From Streptomyces sp. NBC_00306 (GTDB taxonomy: Bacteria > Actinomycetota > Actinomycetes > Streptomycetales > Streptomycetaceae): DNA of 64,000 bases. Positions 45,462 through 54,154 of the stretch are shown here, one piece after another. Each line of letters opens with the position of its first letter. Position 1 is the first letter of the stretch. Made by a program: the position numbers and the translations under genes. The stretch is from NCBI RefSeq assembly GCF_036169555.1, contig NZ_CP108032.1, positions 7,130,001-7,194,000 of the forward strand. Reading direction: 5' to 3'. The notes below the pieces were generated by a model. It searched no databases. It saw only the letters and a list, made by a program, of their open reading frames with translations, and was not told where the DNA came from.

Positions 45462-46496
45462 TCAGCCCGTGGGCGGCAGGGCCCGCATGTCCCCTCCGAA
45501 GTCCGTCCCGTAGTCGGGGACGACCACCCTCGCCGCGGGACTGAGCCGCCGGACCTCGGCGACGAACGCGTCCAGATCGATGGACGGGTCGCGCTGGGGC
45601 GGAGAGGCGAGCGGCTTCTCGAAGTTGTCCCAGTGCACGGGCACGACCGTCGCCGGGTGGTCGAGTGCCTCCAGCAGCCGGGGCAGATAGCGGTACGTGG
45701 ACGGGGACGCGGGCGTCGCGGCCATCAGGACGTCCGGCCGCAGGCCCTGTGCCGACCGCTCGTCGAGGTCGCTCGCCCCCATGAGGAAGAGCGAGGGGCC
45801 GCCGTCCACCGTCACCTGGAAGGCGAGGGTGTCGCCCTCCGGCAGGTCGGAGATCGTCCGCGGTGCGCGGTGGGGCGGGGCGTTGAGGGTGCCGGGGGCG
45901 AAGTAGGAGTAGGAGGCGTTGCGGCTGTGCCGGCTGGACACGACCTCGACGCTGTAGCCGTCGAAGGCCAGCACCTCACCCCCCTTGACCACGCTGATCT
46001 GCGCCGCGTCGACACCGAGCGCCCGCAGCACGTGGTACGTCGTCTCGGTGCCGATGACCCGAGCGCCCGTGGACTTCGCGATATGGGGGACGTCGTTGAT
46101 GTGGTCCCAGTGCGTGTGGCTGACCAGCACCACCTCCGGCCGCCCGGCGTGCCGGTCGACGAGCGCGTGGTCCGTCGTCAGTTTCGTCTTCGCGTCGAAA
46201 CCGCCCTTCGGGCCGAACAGCCCCGTGGTGAAGCGGGTGATGTACGGGTCGAACAGCACGGTCCGGGCTCCGATGCCGATACGCCAGCCGGAGGTGCCCA
46301 GCCACCGCAGCACGGCCGTGCCCGCCCGCGGGGTGGAGGCGGCACGGGGCGCCGACGCTCCGCCCGGTCCCGTCGCCCCGGCGCCGGTGGCGGAGAGCAG
46401 CGGTGCGGCCGCACCCAGGGCCGCGCCCCGCAGCAGCGTGCGCCGGACGACCTCACGCCGTGAGCCGGTCTCTCGGTCACTCATGGATTCGCTCAT
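45462..46496 (-). CDS. Exported MBL-fold metallo-hydrolase (UlaG-like)
   Basis: A 344-residue metallo-beta-lactamase-fold protein with a twin-arginine signal (VVRRTLLRGAALGAAAPLLS, about 17-37). The domain begins VLRWLGTSGWRIGIGARTVLFDPY, as in UlaG-like proteins, and carries the metal motif SHTHWDH (about residue 125). Further ligands lie in the SSRHSR and PVHWDNF segments. The substrate is unknown; UlaG relatives open lactones or act on phosphodiesters. ATG 46484 is a possible alternative start. Confidence 0.88.
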   Translation of the reverse strand: MSESMSDRETGSRREVVRRTLLRGAALGAAAPLLSATGAGATGPGGASAPRAASTPRAGTAVLRWLGTSGWRIGIGARTVLFDPYITRFTTGLFGPKGGFDAKTKLTTDHALVDRHAGRPEVVLVSHTHWDHINDVPHIAKSTGARVIGTETTYHVLRALGVDAAQISVVKGGEVLAFDGYSVEVVSSRHSRNASYSYFAPGTLNAPPHRAPRTISDLPEGDTLAFQVTVDGGPSLFLMGASDLDERSAQGLRPDVLMAATPASPSTYRYLPRLLEALDHPATVVPVHWDNFEKPLASPPQRDPSIDLDAFVAEVRRLSPAARVVVPDYGTDFGGDMRALPPTG

Positions 46497-46580
46497 ACGA
46501 CGCAGAAGATCAGCACCTCGCTCCGCCCGTCCAAGACCGGGAACGCCCGCCTGCCATACCCGTTGATGTATGAGGCCAGG

Positions 46581-47498
46581 TCAGGACGGGCGCGAAGAGG
46601 CCGTCGAGCGGAGGAAATCCACCGCGGTGCGCGCGGCGGTGCCGATCGCCACGTCCGTGCCGGTGCTGTTCGCCGCGAGGCCCGGAGTGCGGGCGAACAC
46701 CGCGACCGCGTACCGCCGGCCGTCCGGATACTCGGCCACGCCCACCTCGTTGTGCAGCCCGGGCAGTGTGCCGGTCTTCGCGGACACGCGCACGCCGTCG
46801 CCGAAGCCCGCCGCCAGCCGGTGCCGGAACACCTGACGTGACATCAGCAGCCGTACCCGCGCGCAGGCTTGGGGTGGTCCTGCCGTATCACGCCAGATCA
46901 TCCGCAGGAGCCGGGTCATCTCGCGCGGTGTGCTGGAGTTCGTGCGCCGCGGGTCGAGAGCGGCGAGGCGGTGCACCTCGTCGGCGGGCAGGGTGGGGAA
47001 GACGGCGGCGAACTCCCGCTCGTCACGCGCTCCGACGTCCGCCAGCATGGATTCCAGCACCTGCCGAGGCCCGCCCACGACGCGGGTCTCCACCAGGCCG
47101 AGCTCCTTGGCCAGCAGTCCGGGGGTGTCCCGGCCGACCCGGTCGAGCAGCAGGTCCGCCGCCGTGTTGTCGCTGACCGACATCGCGAAGTGTGCCAGGT
47201 CCCGCAGGGACAGCTCCACATCGTCCAGGCAGCCCGCGGTGCCCCAGCCGCCGAGCCGGTGGTCGGCGGTGATCCGTATCCGCTCACGGGGATCGAGGTG
47301 TCCGGCCACGGACTGCCGCGCGAACTCCAGCACCAGCAGCACCTTGAACACCGAGGCGAGGACGACCGGTTCGTCCGCGTCGCACCCGGCTCCGGCCGTG
47401 TCCCCAGGGCCCTCGTCCTCGTCGATGGATCGTGCGTGGAGCCGGCCCTCTGCCCCAGCGTCCCTGAACACGGAGCGCAGTCTCTCCTCGATCGGCAT
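46581..47498 (-). CDS. Serine beta-lactamase-like protein without signal peptide
   Basis: A 305-residue protein of the class A beta-lactamase/transpeptidase fold. The SxxK motif is SVFK (Ser49-Lys52), SDN is in SVSDNTAADLLLDR (about residue 108) and KTG is in VSAKTGTLPGLHNEVG (about 240). A clear omega-loop Glu of true class A enzymes (ExxLN) is not seen. No signal peptide precedes the domain from ATG 47498 (with GAGGGG upstream), so export is uncertain. It is divergent from a LysR gene at 47602, an AmpR-AmpC-like arrangement. It may be an esterase/hydrolase rather than a resistance enzyme. Confidence 0.85.
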   Translation of the reverse strand: MPIEERLRSVFRDAGAEGRLHARSIDEDEGPGDTAGAGCDADEPVVLASVFKVLLVLEFARQSVAGHLDPRERIRITADHRLGGWGTAGCLDDVELSLRDLAHFAMSVSDNTAADLLLDRVGRDTPGLLAKELGLVETRVVGGPRQVLESMLADVGARDEREFAAVFPTLPADEVHRLAALDPRRTNSSTPREMTRLLRMIWRDTAGPPQACARVRLLMSRQVFRHRLAAGFGDGVRVSAKTGTLPGLHNEVGVAEYPDGRRYAVAVFARTPGLAANSTGTDVAIGTAARTAVDFLRSTASSRPS

Positions 47499-47522
47499 CC
47501 GGCCCCTCATTCGCCTCGGGAG

Positions 47523-47584
47523 TGTCCGCAAAGTATCGCCGTCCGCCCGCAGGGCGCCGCCAACCGGACGAGACGCAGCGGACA
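47523..47584. promoter_or_regulatory. Inverted repeat between beta-lactamase-like and LysR genes
   Basis: TGTCCGC 47523-47529 and GCGGACA 47578-47584 are perfect 7-bp inverted arms flanking the 103-base divergent promoter region. They may be LysR half-sites. Confidence 0.35.
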
Positions 47585-47601
47585 GGCCCTAGGCTCGTGG
47601 C

Positions 47602-48579
47602 GTGGATCTCTTGCGCCACCTGCGCATTTTCGTCGTCGTCGCCGAGGAGCTGCACTTCGGGCGGGCCGCCGAGCTGCTCGGCATGGCCCAGCCGCCGCTC
47701 AGCCGGTCGATCCGGCGGCTGGAGGACGACCTCGGTGCCGAGCTCTTCGACCGCACCCACCGGCAGGTGAGGCTCACACCGACCGGCGCCGTACTGCTCG
47801 ACGAGGCACGGGACTTGCTGGCGCGGGAAGAGCGTACGAGAGCGCTCGTCCGACGGGCCCGCGACGGCGGTCTCGGCACGCTGCGTGCCGGTGTGCCTCC
47901 GGACACTCCGGCCGCGGCGCTCGGCGCGCTGCTCGCCGAGTGCGCCGAGCGGCTTCCCGGCGTACGGGTCGACCTCCAGGAGGTGACGACGGACGAGCAG
48001 CTCCGGCTGCTCGCCTCCGGCGGGCTGGACGCGGGGCTCGTGCACCGGCCGGTCGACGCCACCGAATTGCTGCTGGGCCCCGAGGTCCGGGTCGAATTGG
48101 GGGTGGTGCTGCCGCGTACCTCGCCGCTCACCCGGCTTCCCGAAGTGGGTCTCGCCGATCTGGCGGGCCAGGATCTGGTGCTGTTTCCGCGGGCGTCGGC
48201 GCCCGGTTGGTACGACCGGACGCTCGACATCTGCCGGGCCGCCGGCTTCGTACCCGGGCGCGTCCGGCACGCGCGCAACCCGGAGTTCCTCATCGGGCTG
48301 GTGTCCGCGGGCTGCGGAGTCGCCTTCGATCAGGGGCCGGTGGCGCGCAAGGAGCCGAGGGTGGCCTGGCGGCCGCTGGCCAACCGGCCCCTCGCGCAGC
48401 GGATCTGTGCCGTACGGCCGAGGCGGTCGCCGCACGCGGCGGCGCGTGCTTTCGGGGAGATCGCGGCCGGTGTCCTGTCGCGGGACACGGCGAGCGTGCT
48501 GCACGGCGAGAGCTCGTCGGCGGGCGGGGAGCCGCCCGGGGAACAGGAGCCGAGGCCCTGGTCCGTCGTGTTCGGCTGA
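47602..48579 (+). CDS. LysR-family transcriptional regulator, AmpR-like position
   Basis: A 325-residue LTTR with the winged helix at about 1-60 (LLRHLRIFVVVAEELHFGRAAELLGMAQPPLSRSIRRLED in outline) and an effector domain from about 90 to 290. GTG 47602 has no Shine-Dalgarno, but TAGGCT at 47589-47594 lies 7 bases upstream, consistent with a leaderless mRNA. It is divergent from the beta-lactamase-like gene, so it probably controls that gene. The C-terminal tail (about 300-325) is low complexity. Confidence 0.9.
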   Translation: MDLLRHLRIFVVVAEELHFGRAAELLGMAQPPLSRSIRRLEDDLGAELFDRTHRQVRLTPTGAVLLDEARDLLAREERTRALVRRARDGGLGTLRAGVPPDTPAAALGALLAECAERLPGVRVDLQEVTTDEQLRLLASGGLDAGLVHRPVDATELLLGPEVRVELGVVLPRTSPLTRLPEVGLADLAGQDLVLFPRASAPGWYDRTLDICRAAGFVPGRVRHARNPEFLIGLVSAGCGVAFDQGPVARKEPRVAWRPLANRPLAQRICAVRPRRSPHAAARAFGEIAAGVLSRDTASVLHGESSSAGGEPPGEQEPRPWSVVFG

Positions 48580-48906
48580 GGAGCCGCGGCTCCGTCCAGG
48601 CATGTGTTCCGGACATGTTTCAGATGTGAGGACCGGCACAACTTCCGACCTTGCGCCGCAAATTCTTCACAAGAATGGCATGTTCACGGCGGAATGTTCG
48701 CCTCCACTCCGAAGTGACGGTCGCTGCGGAACAAGATCAATACTGTTCAACGCTGCACTTCGAATCAGGACATGTCCGCATGGTGGCCCTCCGTCCTCCG
48801 CCGACTTCGGCCCACGGCATCCCGCCCTGTAGTCATGGCAACGGCGGTCTGCCTGACCAACGGGCCGCCGTCCGACACAAGTACAGCCATATCTGGGGGG
48901 ACACCC
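48580..48906. other. Promoter region of tyrosinase operon
   Basis: A 327-base gap that is less GC-rich at 48640-48770. It contains GGACATGT at 48611-48618 and again within the perfect palindrome GGACATGTCC at 48768-48777, 157 bases apart. No small gene is convincing. Confidence 0.5.
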
Positions 48907-49341
48907 ATGTCCAGAATCACCCGCCGCCAGGCCCTGACCGCTGCCACGGGCGCGGCTGCCGGCCTCGCGATCACCGGCGCCGCCCGGGCCTCGTCCGGCA
49001 CCGGAGCGCATCCGGCCGGTGGCCGGGCCAAGCGCCCGGCCGACGGTCCCGCACCCTTCGACGAGGTCTACCTGGGACGCCGCATCCAGGGCGCACCCGC
49101 GCACGGGGGCCACGGCGGCCACGGCGGTCACCAGGCTCCCGCCGGCCAGGGGGGCCACGAGGGTCACGGCGGCTACCGCGTGCACATCGACGGCGAGGAA
49201 CTGCATGTGATGAGCAACGCCGACGGCACCTGGATCAGCGTCGTCAACCACTACGAGCCGCACCCGACCCCGCTCGCCGTGGCCCGCGCCGCCGTCGCCG
49301 AACTCCAGGGCGCCGACCTCGTGCCCCTCGACCTCGTCTGA
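48907..49341 (+). CDS. melC1: Tyrosinase copper chaperone (caddie protein) with His-rich insert
   Basis: A 144-residue secreted cofactor that binds apo-tyrosinase, inserts copper and carries it out through the Tat pathway. The twin-arginine signal is ITRRQALTAATGAAAGLAI. The folded part has FDEVYLGRRIQG and VHIDGEELHVMSNADGTWISVVNHYEP, with Tyr116 equivalent to the tyrosine that enters the tyrosinase active site in the S. castaneoglobisporus complex. Residues 66-88 are a Gly/His repeat (seven His) that is unusual and may bind copper. It lies 15 bases before melC2. Confidence 0.95.
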   Translation: MSRITRRQALTAATGAAAGLAITGAARASSGTGAHPAGGRAKRPADGPAPFDEVYLGRRIQGAPAHGGHGGHGGHQAPAGQGGHEGHGGYRVHIDGEELHVMSNADGTWISVVNHYEPHPTPLAVARAAVAELQGADLVPLDLV

Positions 49342-49356
49342 TCCAGGAGACCCGCC

Positions 49357-50184
49357 ATGACCGTACGCAAGAACCAGGCGATTCTCTCCGCCGACGAGAA
49401 GCGCTCTTTCACCAACGCCGTGCTGGAGCTCAAGCGCAGCGGCCGGTACGACACCTTCGTCACCACCCACAACGCCTTCATCATGGGTGACACCGACACC
49501 GGTGACCGTGTGGGGCACCGTTCGCCGTCCTTCCTGCCGTGGCACCGAAGATTCCTCATACAGTTCGAGCAGGCCCTTCAGTCCGTCGATCCCTCGGTGG
49601 CCCTGCCCTACTGGGACTGGACTGCGGACCGCACCACCGCCTCGTCGCTGTGGGCGGCCGACTTCCTCGGTGGCACCGGCCGCAGCAGGGACGGCCAGGT
49701 GATGGACGGTCCGTTCGCCTTCTCCGGCGGCCGCTGGCCGGTCAGCATCCGGGTGGACGGCCGCGGCTATCTGCGCCGTGACCTGGGAGTCGGTGTCCGC
49801 CAGCTGCCGACCCGGGCCGAGGTCGACTCCGTGCTCGCCATGCCGGTCTACGACGCGCCGCCGTGGAACAGCGCGTCCAACAGCTTCCGCAACCACCTGG
49901 AGGGCTGGCGGGGAGTCAATCTGCACAACCGCGTCCACGTCTGGGTCGGCGGTCAGATGGGGACCGGCGTCTCGCCCAACGACCCGGTGTTCTGGCTGCA
50001 CCACGCCTTCATCGACAAGCTCTGGGCCGACTGGCAGACCCGTCACCCGGACTCGCCGTACCTTCCCGCCGCCGGCACGCCCAACGTCGTCGACCTGCGC
50101 GACACCATGCGCCCGTGGAACGACGTGACCCCGGCGGACATGCTCGACCACACCCCGCACTACACCTACGACACGGCGGCCTAG
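49357..50184 (+). CDS. melC2: Tyrosinase
   Basis: A 275-residue type 3 copper enzyme that oxidises phenols and o-diphenols to quinones, giving melanin. CuA ligands are His38, His54 and His63 (TTHN, GHRSPSF, PWHRRF). CuB ligands are in LHNRVHVWVG (two His) and FWLHHAFIDKLW. The length and numbering equal those of other Streptomyces tyrosinases. It has no signal of its own and is exported in complex with MelC1. It is followed by the hairpin at 50193-50220, which ends the operon. Confidence 0.98.
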   Translation: MTVRKNQAILSADEKRSFTNAVLELKRSGRYDTFVTTHNAFIMGDTDTGDRVGHRSPSFLPWHRRFLIQFEQALQSVDPSVALPYWDWTADRTTASSLWAADFLGGTGRSRDGQVMDGPFAFSGGRWPVSIRVDGRGYLRRDLGVGVRQLPTRAEVDSVLAMPVYDAPPWNSASNSFRNHLEGWRGVNLHNRVHVWVGGQMGTGVSPNDPVFWLHHAFIDKLWADWQTRHPDSPYLPAAGTPNVVDLRDTMRPWNDVTPADMLDHTPHYTYDTAA

Positions 50185-50192
50185 GCCTCACC

Positions 50193-50220
50193 GCGGTCCG
50201 TGTCCACCGGCACGGACCGC
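50193..50220 (+). terminator. Hairpin terminator after melC2
   Basis: GCGGTCCGTG 50193-50202 pairs perfectly with CACGGACCGC 50211-50220, loop of 8 bases, 8 bases after the stop codon. Confidence 0.75.
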
Positions 50221-50277
50221 GTCCCGTCAGCAGGGCCGCCGGCCGGCCGCGGTGAGCCGGGTGACCGGGAGCCGGAG

Positions 50278-51219
50278 TCATTTCATGGGGCTCGCGCTCG
50301 GGCGGGCGACAGCGGCGCGGTTCGCGACCAGTCGGATCGCCGCGGTCGTGAGGTCCGGGTCGTGAAGCTGGACGTAGTGGTCGCTGCCGGTCGCCAGCAG
50401 GTGCGGCGTCTGCGGCCGCAGGGCCACCAGCGCCTGCTGGGCCTTGGGCCAGGCGGCCTCCAGCTTCGCCAGCAACTGCTTGTTCATGGTGGGCGGCGCG
50501 GCGAAGGGTTCCGTCTTGCTCAGGACCGCGACCGGGACCGGCGGGAGCGGGCCACCACGCTCGATGGCGGTCACCCCGCCGTCGATGTCCACCTGCTCGA
50601 AGTCCGGATCGGTGTCGAAGGGCGTACCGGGATGCCGCAGGGCCTCGACGTACGCCGGCCAGTCCGCCCCCATCGCCGGCTTCAGCGCGGGTCCCAGCGC
50701 GTCGACCAGGACCAGCCCCCGGGTCTGCTCCGGGTGCTCCTGTGCGTACCGCAGGGCGAGCATGCCGCCGAAGGAGTGCCCCACCAGCACGTACGGCCCC
50801 GGCACGTGGCCGGCCGTCAGGACGCGGTCCAGGTCCTGGACCATGGCGCCCAGAGCCCGGGTTCCCCGCACGGGTGTGCTGCGGGTGGTGAGTGTCGGGG
50901 GCTGGGTGTAGCGGATCGTGCCCGGCCGGTCGTAGGTGCACACGCGGGTGAACCCGGCCACGCCCGGTAGCACCGGTGTCTTCGGCACGGGCGGGGTGAC
51001 GTCGGACAGCGACCACGGGTCGGCGGACTCGTGGAGTCCGGACAGCAGCACCACGGTCGGGCTCCCCGAACCCGAGCACTGCAGGTACAGGCTTCGCCCG
51101 CCGCCGATATCCACCCGCTTCCCGGTGTCCCCGCCAGGCGTCCCGGGCGTGCCCGCGACCAGCAGGGCCACGGCCACCACGGCCGCCACACCACCGGACG
51201 CGCGCCATCGCCATCGCAT
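50278..51219 (-). CDS. Exported alpha/beta hydrolase
   Basis: A 313-residue serine hydrolase with an N-terminal signal or anchor (ASGGVAAVVAVALLVAGTPG). The fold is marked by VVLLSGLHESADPWSL (oxyanion region), CTYDRPGTIRYTQ and the nucleophile elbow YVLVGHSFGGMLAL (Ser near residue 150). The catalytic His is probably that of SDHYVQLHDPDL near the C-terminus. The substrate is unknown. GGAGG lies right before ATG 51219. Confidence 0.88.
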   Translation of the reverse strand: MRWRWRASGGVAAVVAVALLVAGTPGTPGGDTGKRVDIGGGRSLYLQCSGSGSPTVVLLSGLHESADPWSLSDVTPPVPKTPVLPGVAGFTRVCTYDRPGTIRYTQPPTLTTRSTPVRGTRALGAMVQDLDRVLTAGHVPGPYVLVGHSFGGMLALRYAQEHPEQTRGLVLVDALGPALKPAMGADWPAYVEALRHPGTPFDTDPDFEQVDIDGGVTAIERGGPLPPVPVAVLSKTEPFAAPPTMNKQLLAKLEAAWPKAQQALVALRPQTPHLLATGSDHYVQLHDPDLTTAAIRLVANRAAVARPSASPMK

Positions 51220-51292
51220 GCCTCCAGCGTCCCCGTCGCCCCGTCCCGCCGCCATCCGGGACCCGGCGGTGCCGCGATCCGCAGGAGACGGC

Positions 51293-52561
51293 CTACGCCG
51301 GGCCCTCGGGGTCGCCCTCCGCCCCGGACGAGGTCCGGCGCGAGGTGGCGGCCGGCGCGGGCCGGGCCTGGATCAGGGCGTGGGTGCCACTGGTGCGCCA
51401 GGCCGCGCCCGTCCGGTCGAGGGCGTCGGTCATCGCCGCGGTCAGTCCGACGATCACGTCCGACTTCAGTGTGCGCAGGGCCGCGACGGACCCGGGGAAG
51501 TGCGCCGTGACATCCGCGAAGGGCGTCGTCGCCGGCCAGAGCCGATCGCCCACCAGGCGACGGTAGTTGAGGTCGCCCTTCAGGATCGTCAGCGTGACGG
51601 AGGCGAACTGAGTCCTGAGATCCTCGGGCATCTCCTCGTACGGAAGCGGTGCGCAGAAGAACGGGTGTGTGCGCACCTCCAGGCGTCCGGTTCCCGCCGC
51701 GGTCCAGAGGCGCCTGCCGATCTCGCCGGCCCGGCCGGACGCCCGGACGAGCCGCCGGAGAGCGCCGACGACATCGGTGGTCGTCGCGTCGGAGACGTAG
51801 TACGGATACGGCTTGACGTGCAGGACGACGTCCGTCGCGTGACCGCGTTCGAGGAGGTGGTCGACGAGGACGAGGTCGGGGATCAGCTCGCGCCCCGCAT
51901 TGTCGGCGACCACGGCGACGGTGGCCGGCGTTCCCGCGGGCAGCAGCGACCAGAGCAACGCACTGTCGTCCGAGACCAAACCCGCACCGGCATCCGTGCC
52001 GGTCCGGGCGGACTCGTCGGCCGTCACGCTGAAGCCGAGGTCGGCACGGTTTCCCCAGAGCGAGGCCTGCAGCAATGCGGACGCCTGCCGTTCGGCGGGC
52101 AGATCGGCGAGTGCGTCGAGGGCCCGCAGCTCCTCGTCCACGACGGTGCTGCTCAGTTCGGCGTCCTTGAAGGGGCCGAACGGGTCCACACCCTGCCACG
52201 GGCCTTCGCCGAAGTATTCGAGGGCCGCGAGGAGCTTGCGGTAGAAGTAGCTCTCCGCCCACAGGAAGGGGGCGTCGAACCACGACCGTCCGAGGTACGG
52301 CTCCGCCCGCTCCGCCCAGAGCGCGTGATCCTTCGCCGTCGCGTCCAGCGGTTCGACGACTCCGTCGGTGATCTCGGCCAACAGGGCGTCGAGCGCGCGG
52401 TGTTGACGCGGAGCGTAGGGGAAGGCGTCGCGTACCTGCTGGATCAGGGCCGGATGGCGTCGGTGCAGTACTCCCCAGGCGAAGCTGCCGGGTTCATCGC
52501 ACATGACCACGGGAGGACGGGAGTCCGGGACGTCCGAGGGGCGGGGGAGGCGTGCTGTCAT
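51293..52561 (-). CDS. DUF89-family damage-control phosphatase-like protein
   Basis: A 422-residue protein of the DUF89/ARMT1 group, metal-dependent phosphatases that remove harmful sugar-phosphates. The N-terminal half is helical (WFDAPFLWAESYFYRKLLAALEYF). The Rossmann-like half has VAVVADNAGRELIPDLVLVDHLL with the Asp-Asn metal site (about residue 215), and LTILKGDLNYRRLVGDRLW near 320 holds the conserved KGDxNY. The substrate cannot be fixed from sequence. It stands alone on its strand. Actinobacterial members are common but poorly studied. Confidence 0.88.
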   Translation of the reverse strand: MTARLPRPSDVPDSRPPVVMCDEPGSFAWGVLHRRHPALIQQVRDAFPYAPRQHRALDALLAEITDGVVEPLDATAKDHALWAERAEPYLGRSWFDAPFLWAESYFYRKLLAALEYFGEGPWQGVDPFGPFKDAELSSTVVDEELRALDALADLPAERQASALLQASLWGNRADLGFSVTADESARTGTDAGAGLVSDDSALLWSLLPAGTPATVAVVADNAGRELIPDLVLVDHLLERGHATDVVLHVKPYPYYVSDATTTDVVGALRRLVRASGRAGEIGRRLWTAAGTGRLEVRTHPFFCAPLPYEEMPEDLRTQFASVTLTILKGDLNYRRLVGDRLWPATTPFADVTAHFPGSVAALRTLKSDVIVGLTAAMTDALDRTGAAWRTSGTHALIQARPAPAATSRRTSSGAEGDPEGPA

Positions 52562-52666
52562 GTCGGCTGAGCCCTTCGCGTATCGCTGGTCCGTGCGTCC
52601 CGGCTCATCCTCGCTCCGAGGCGCCGTCCCGCGGAACCGGCGACACGGTCCGGGCGTCGAAGGGGC

Positions 52667-53062
52667 ATGACGGAGAAACCGGTACAGGCCGCATTCACCC
52701 TCGTGCTGGCGGCGCTGCTGCTGACGGCCTGTAGCGGCACCGGCGAACCGGCCTCACAGGAGAGCCCGTCCGCCCGCACCACGCCGTCCGTCCGCACCGC
52801 TCCGTCCGCCCGGACGATCGCGTTCCAGCTCTATACGCACTGCGGCATCGGCGAGGCCCGCATCGGTTCCACCTACTTCGAGGCCGAGACGCCCCTCTCC
52901 GACGGCTCGGCCGGGCCGCCCGACGGGTGGGACAACCCGTACCAGAGTGGCAGGATGACGCTGACGTCCGCGACGCGGGCCGTCTTCACCGATGACGCCG
53001 GACACGAGGTCGTCTTCCGTGCCCGGCCGGGTGCGAAGGCCTTCACAGTGATCTGCCAGTAG
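52667..53062 (+). CDS. Small lipoprotein, 131 residues
   Basis: A small secreted protein with signal peptide AFTLVLAALLLTAC (lipobox LTAC, Cys22), a Ser/Thr/Arg/Pro-rich linker containing two TAPSART-like repeats, and an 80-residue domain with two Cys (LYTHCGIGEARI and FTVICQ) that may form a disulfide. No family is recognised with certainty. It is divergent from the DUF89 gene and convergent with the flavin oxidoreductase gene. Confidence 0.75.
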   Translation: MTEKPVQAAFTLVLAALLLTACSGTGEPASQESPSARTTPSVRTAPSARTIAFQLYTHCGIGEARIGSTYFEAETPLSDGSAGPPDGWDNPYQSGRMTLTSATRAVFTDDAGHEVVFRARPGAKAFTVICQ

Positions 53063-53083
53063 CCGTGCACGGCGCCGCACGGA

Positions 53084-54115
53084 TCACCGCTCCCCATCAG
53101 GAGCAGGCCTGCCGAGACCGGCCGCCTTCGCGAGCCTGCGGTAGGAGTCGAGCAGTGACCCGCGGTCGTACGTACTGGTCGTGATCAGCACCTCGTCGGC
53201 GGCGCTGTCCTTGACCACCGACTCGAGCGCGTCGAGGACCTGATCCTCCGTGCCGGCGATGTGGCCCCGCAGTCCCGACTCGTAGAACTCCCGTTCCTTC
53301 GCGGTCATGGTCAGTTCCTCGATCCGCTCGGGCGCAAGGAGCGGGGGAAAGACGCCGTGCGTGCGGGAGTACGCCATCGACCAGGCTTCCGGCATCAGCA
53401 GCCGCCGGGCCTCCGCCTCGGTCGCGGCGACCGCGACCGTGCCGGAGATCGTCACATGGGGGCGCTCGGACCAGACGGAGGGCCTGAAGCCCTGGCGGTA
53501 GCGTTCGACGCCGGCCATCATCCGGTCCCGGCTCCGCAGGTCGCCGATGACCATCGGCAGTCCGGCCTCCGCCGCGATGGCGGCTCCCTCACCCGTGGCG
53601 AGGACGAAGGGCGGGACCCGGAGGCCCTCCGCCGGGCGGGCGTGCACCTGAGGGTGCGACGACTGCTCGCCGGTGAACCATCCGAGCAGTTCCTCCAGCC
53701 GGCCGGCGAAGTCGTCCGCGTCCTTCTTGTCCCGGCCCAGCGCCCTGCGGATGCCGTCGGTGAAGCCGACCGAGCGGCCCAGCCCCATGTCGATCCGGCC
53801 GGGGAACAGGGACTCCAGGACCCCGAACTGCTCGGCGACGACCAGGGGTTGGTGGTTGGGCAGCATCACCCCGCCGGTACCCACCCGGATCGTGGAGGTC
53901 GCCGCCGCCACCGCCGCCGCCAGTACGGTCGGCGCGGAGCCGGCCACCCCGGGCACGCTGTGGTGCTCGGAGACCCAGAACCGGTGGTAGCCGAGCGTCT
54001 CCAGCTCGCGGGCGAGGGACACCGTGTCCCGCAGGGCGGCGGGACCGTCGTACCCCTCGCGGGTGCGGGACCGGTCCAGTACGGACAACGGGGTGGATGC
54101 GATCCATGAGCTCAC
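53084..54115 (-). CDS. LLM-class flavin-dependent oxidoreductase
   Basis: A 343-residue TIM-barrel luciferase-like monooxygenase or reductase of the MsnO8/YddN-type single-component group. The typical start PLSVLDRSRTREG, then YHRFWVSEHHSVPGVAGSAP, IRVGTGGVMLPNHQPLVVAEQFG and FPGRIDMGLGRSVG fit well. It binds FMN, reduced by a partner or F420-like cofactor. Its substrate is unknown. It begins at GTG 54115. Confidence 0.9.
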   Translation of the reverse strand: MSSWIASTPLSVLDRSRTREGYDGPAALRDTVSLARELETLGYHRFWVSEHHSVPGVAGSAPTVLAAAVAAATSTIRVGTGGVMLPNHQPLVVAEQFGVLESLFPGRIDMGLGRSVGFTDGIRRALGRDKKDADDFAGRLEELLGWFTGEQSSHPQVHARPAEGLRVPPFVLATGEGAAIAAEAGLPMVIGDLRSRDRMMAGVERYRQGFRPSVWSERPHVTISGTVAVAATEAEARRLLMPEAWSMAYSRTHGVFPPLLAPERIEELTMTAKEREFYESGLRGHIAGTEDQVLDALESVVKDSAADEVLITTSTYDRGSLLDSYRRLAKAAGLGRPAPDGER

Positions 54116-54154
54116 ACAGGGTGCAACGCCGTGGGGGCGTCAGGATTCCCGGGG

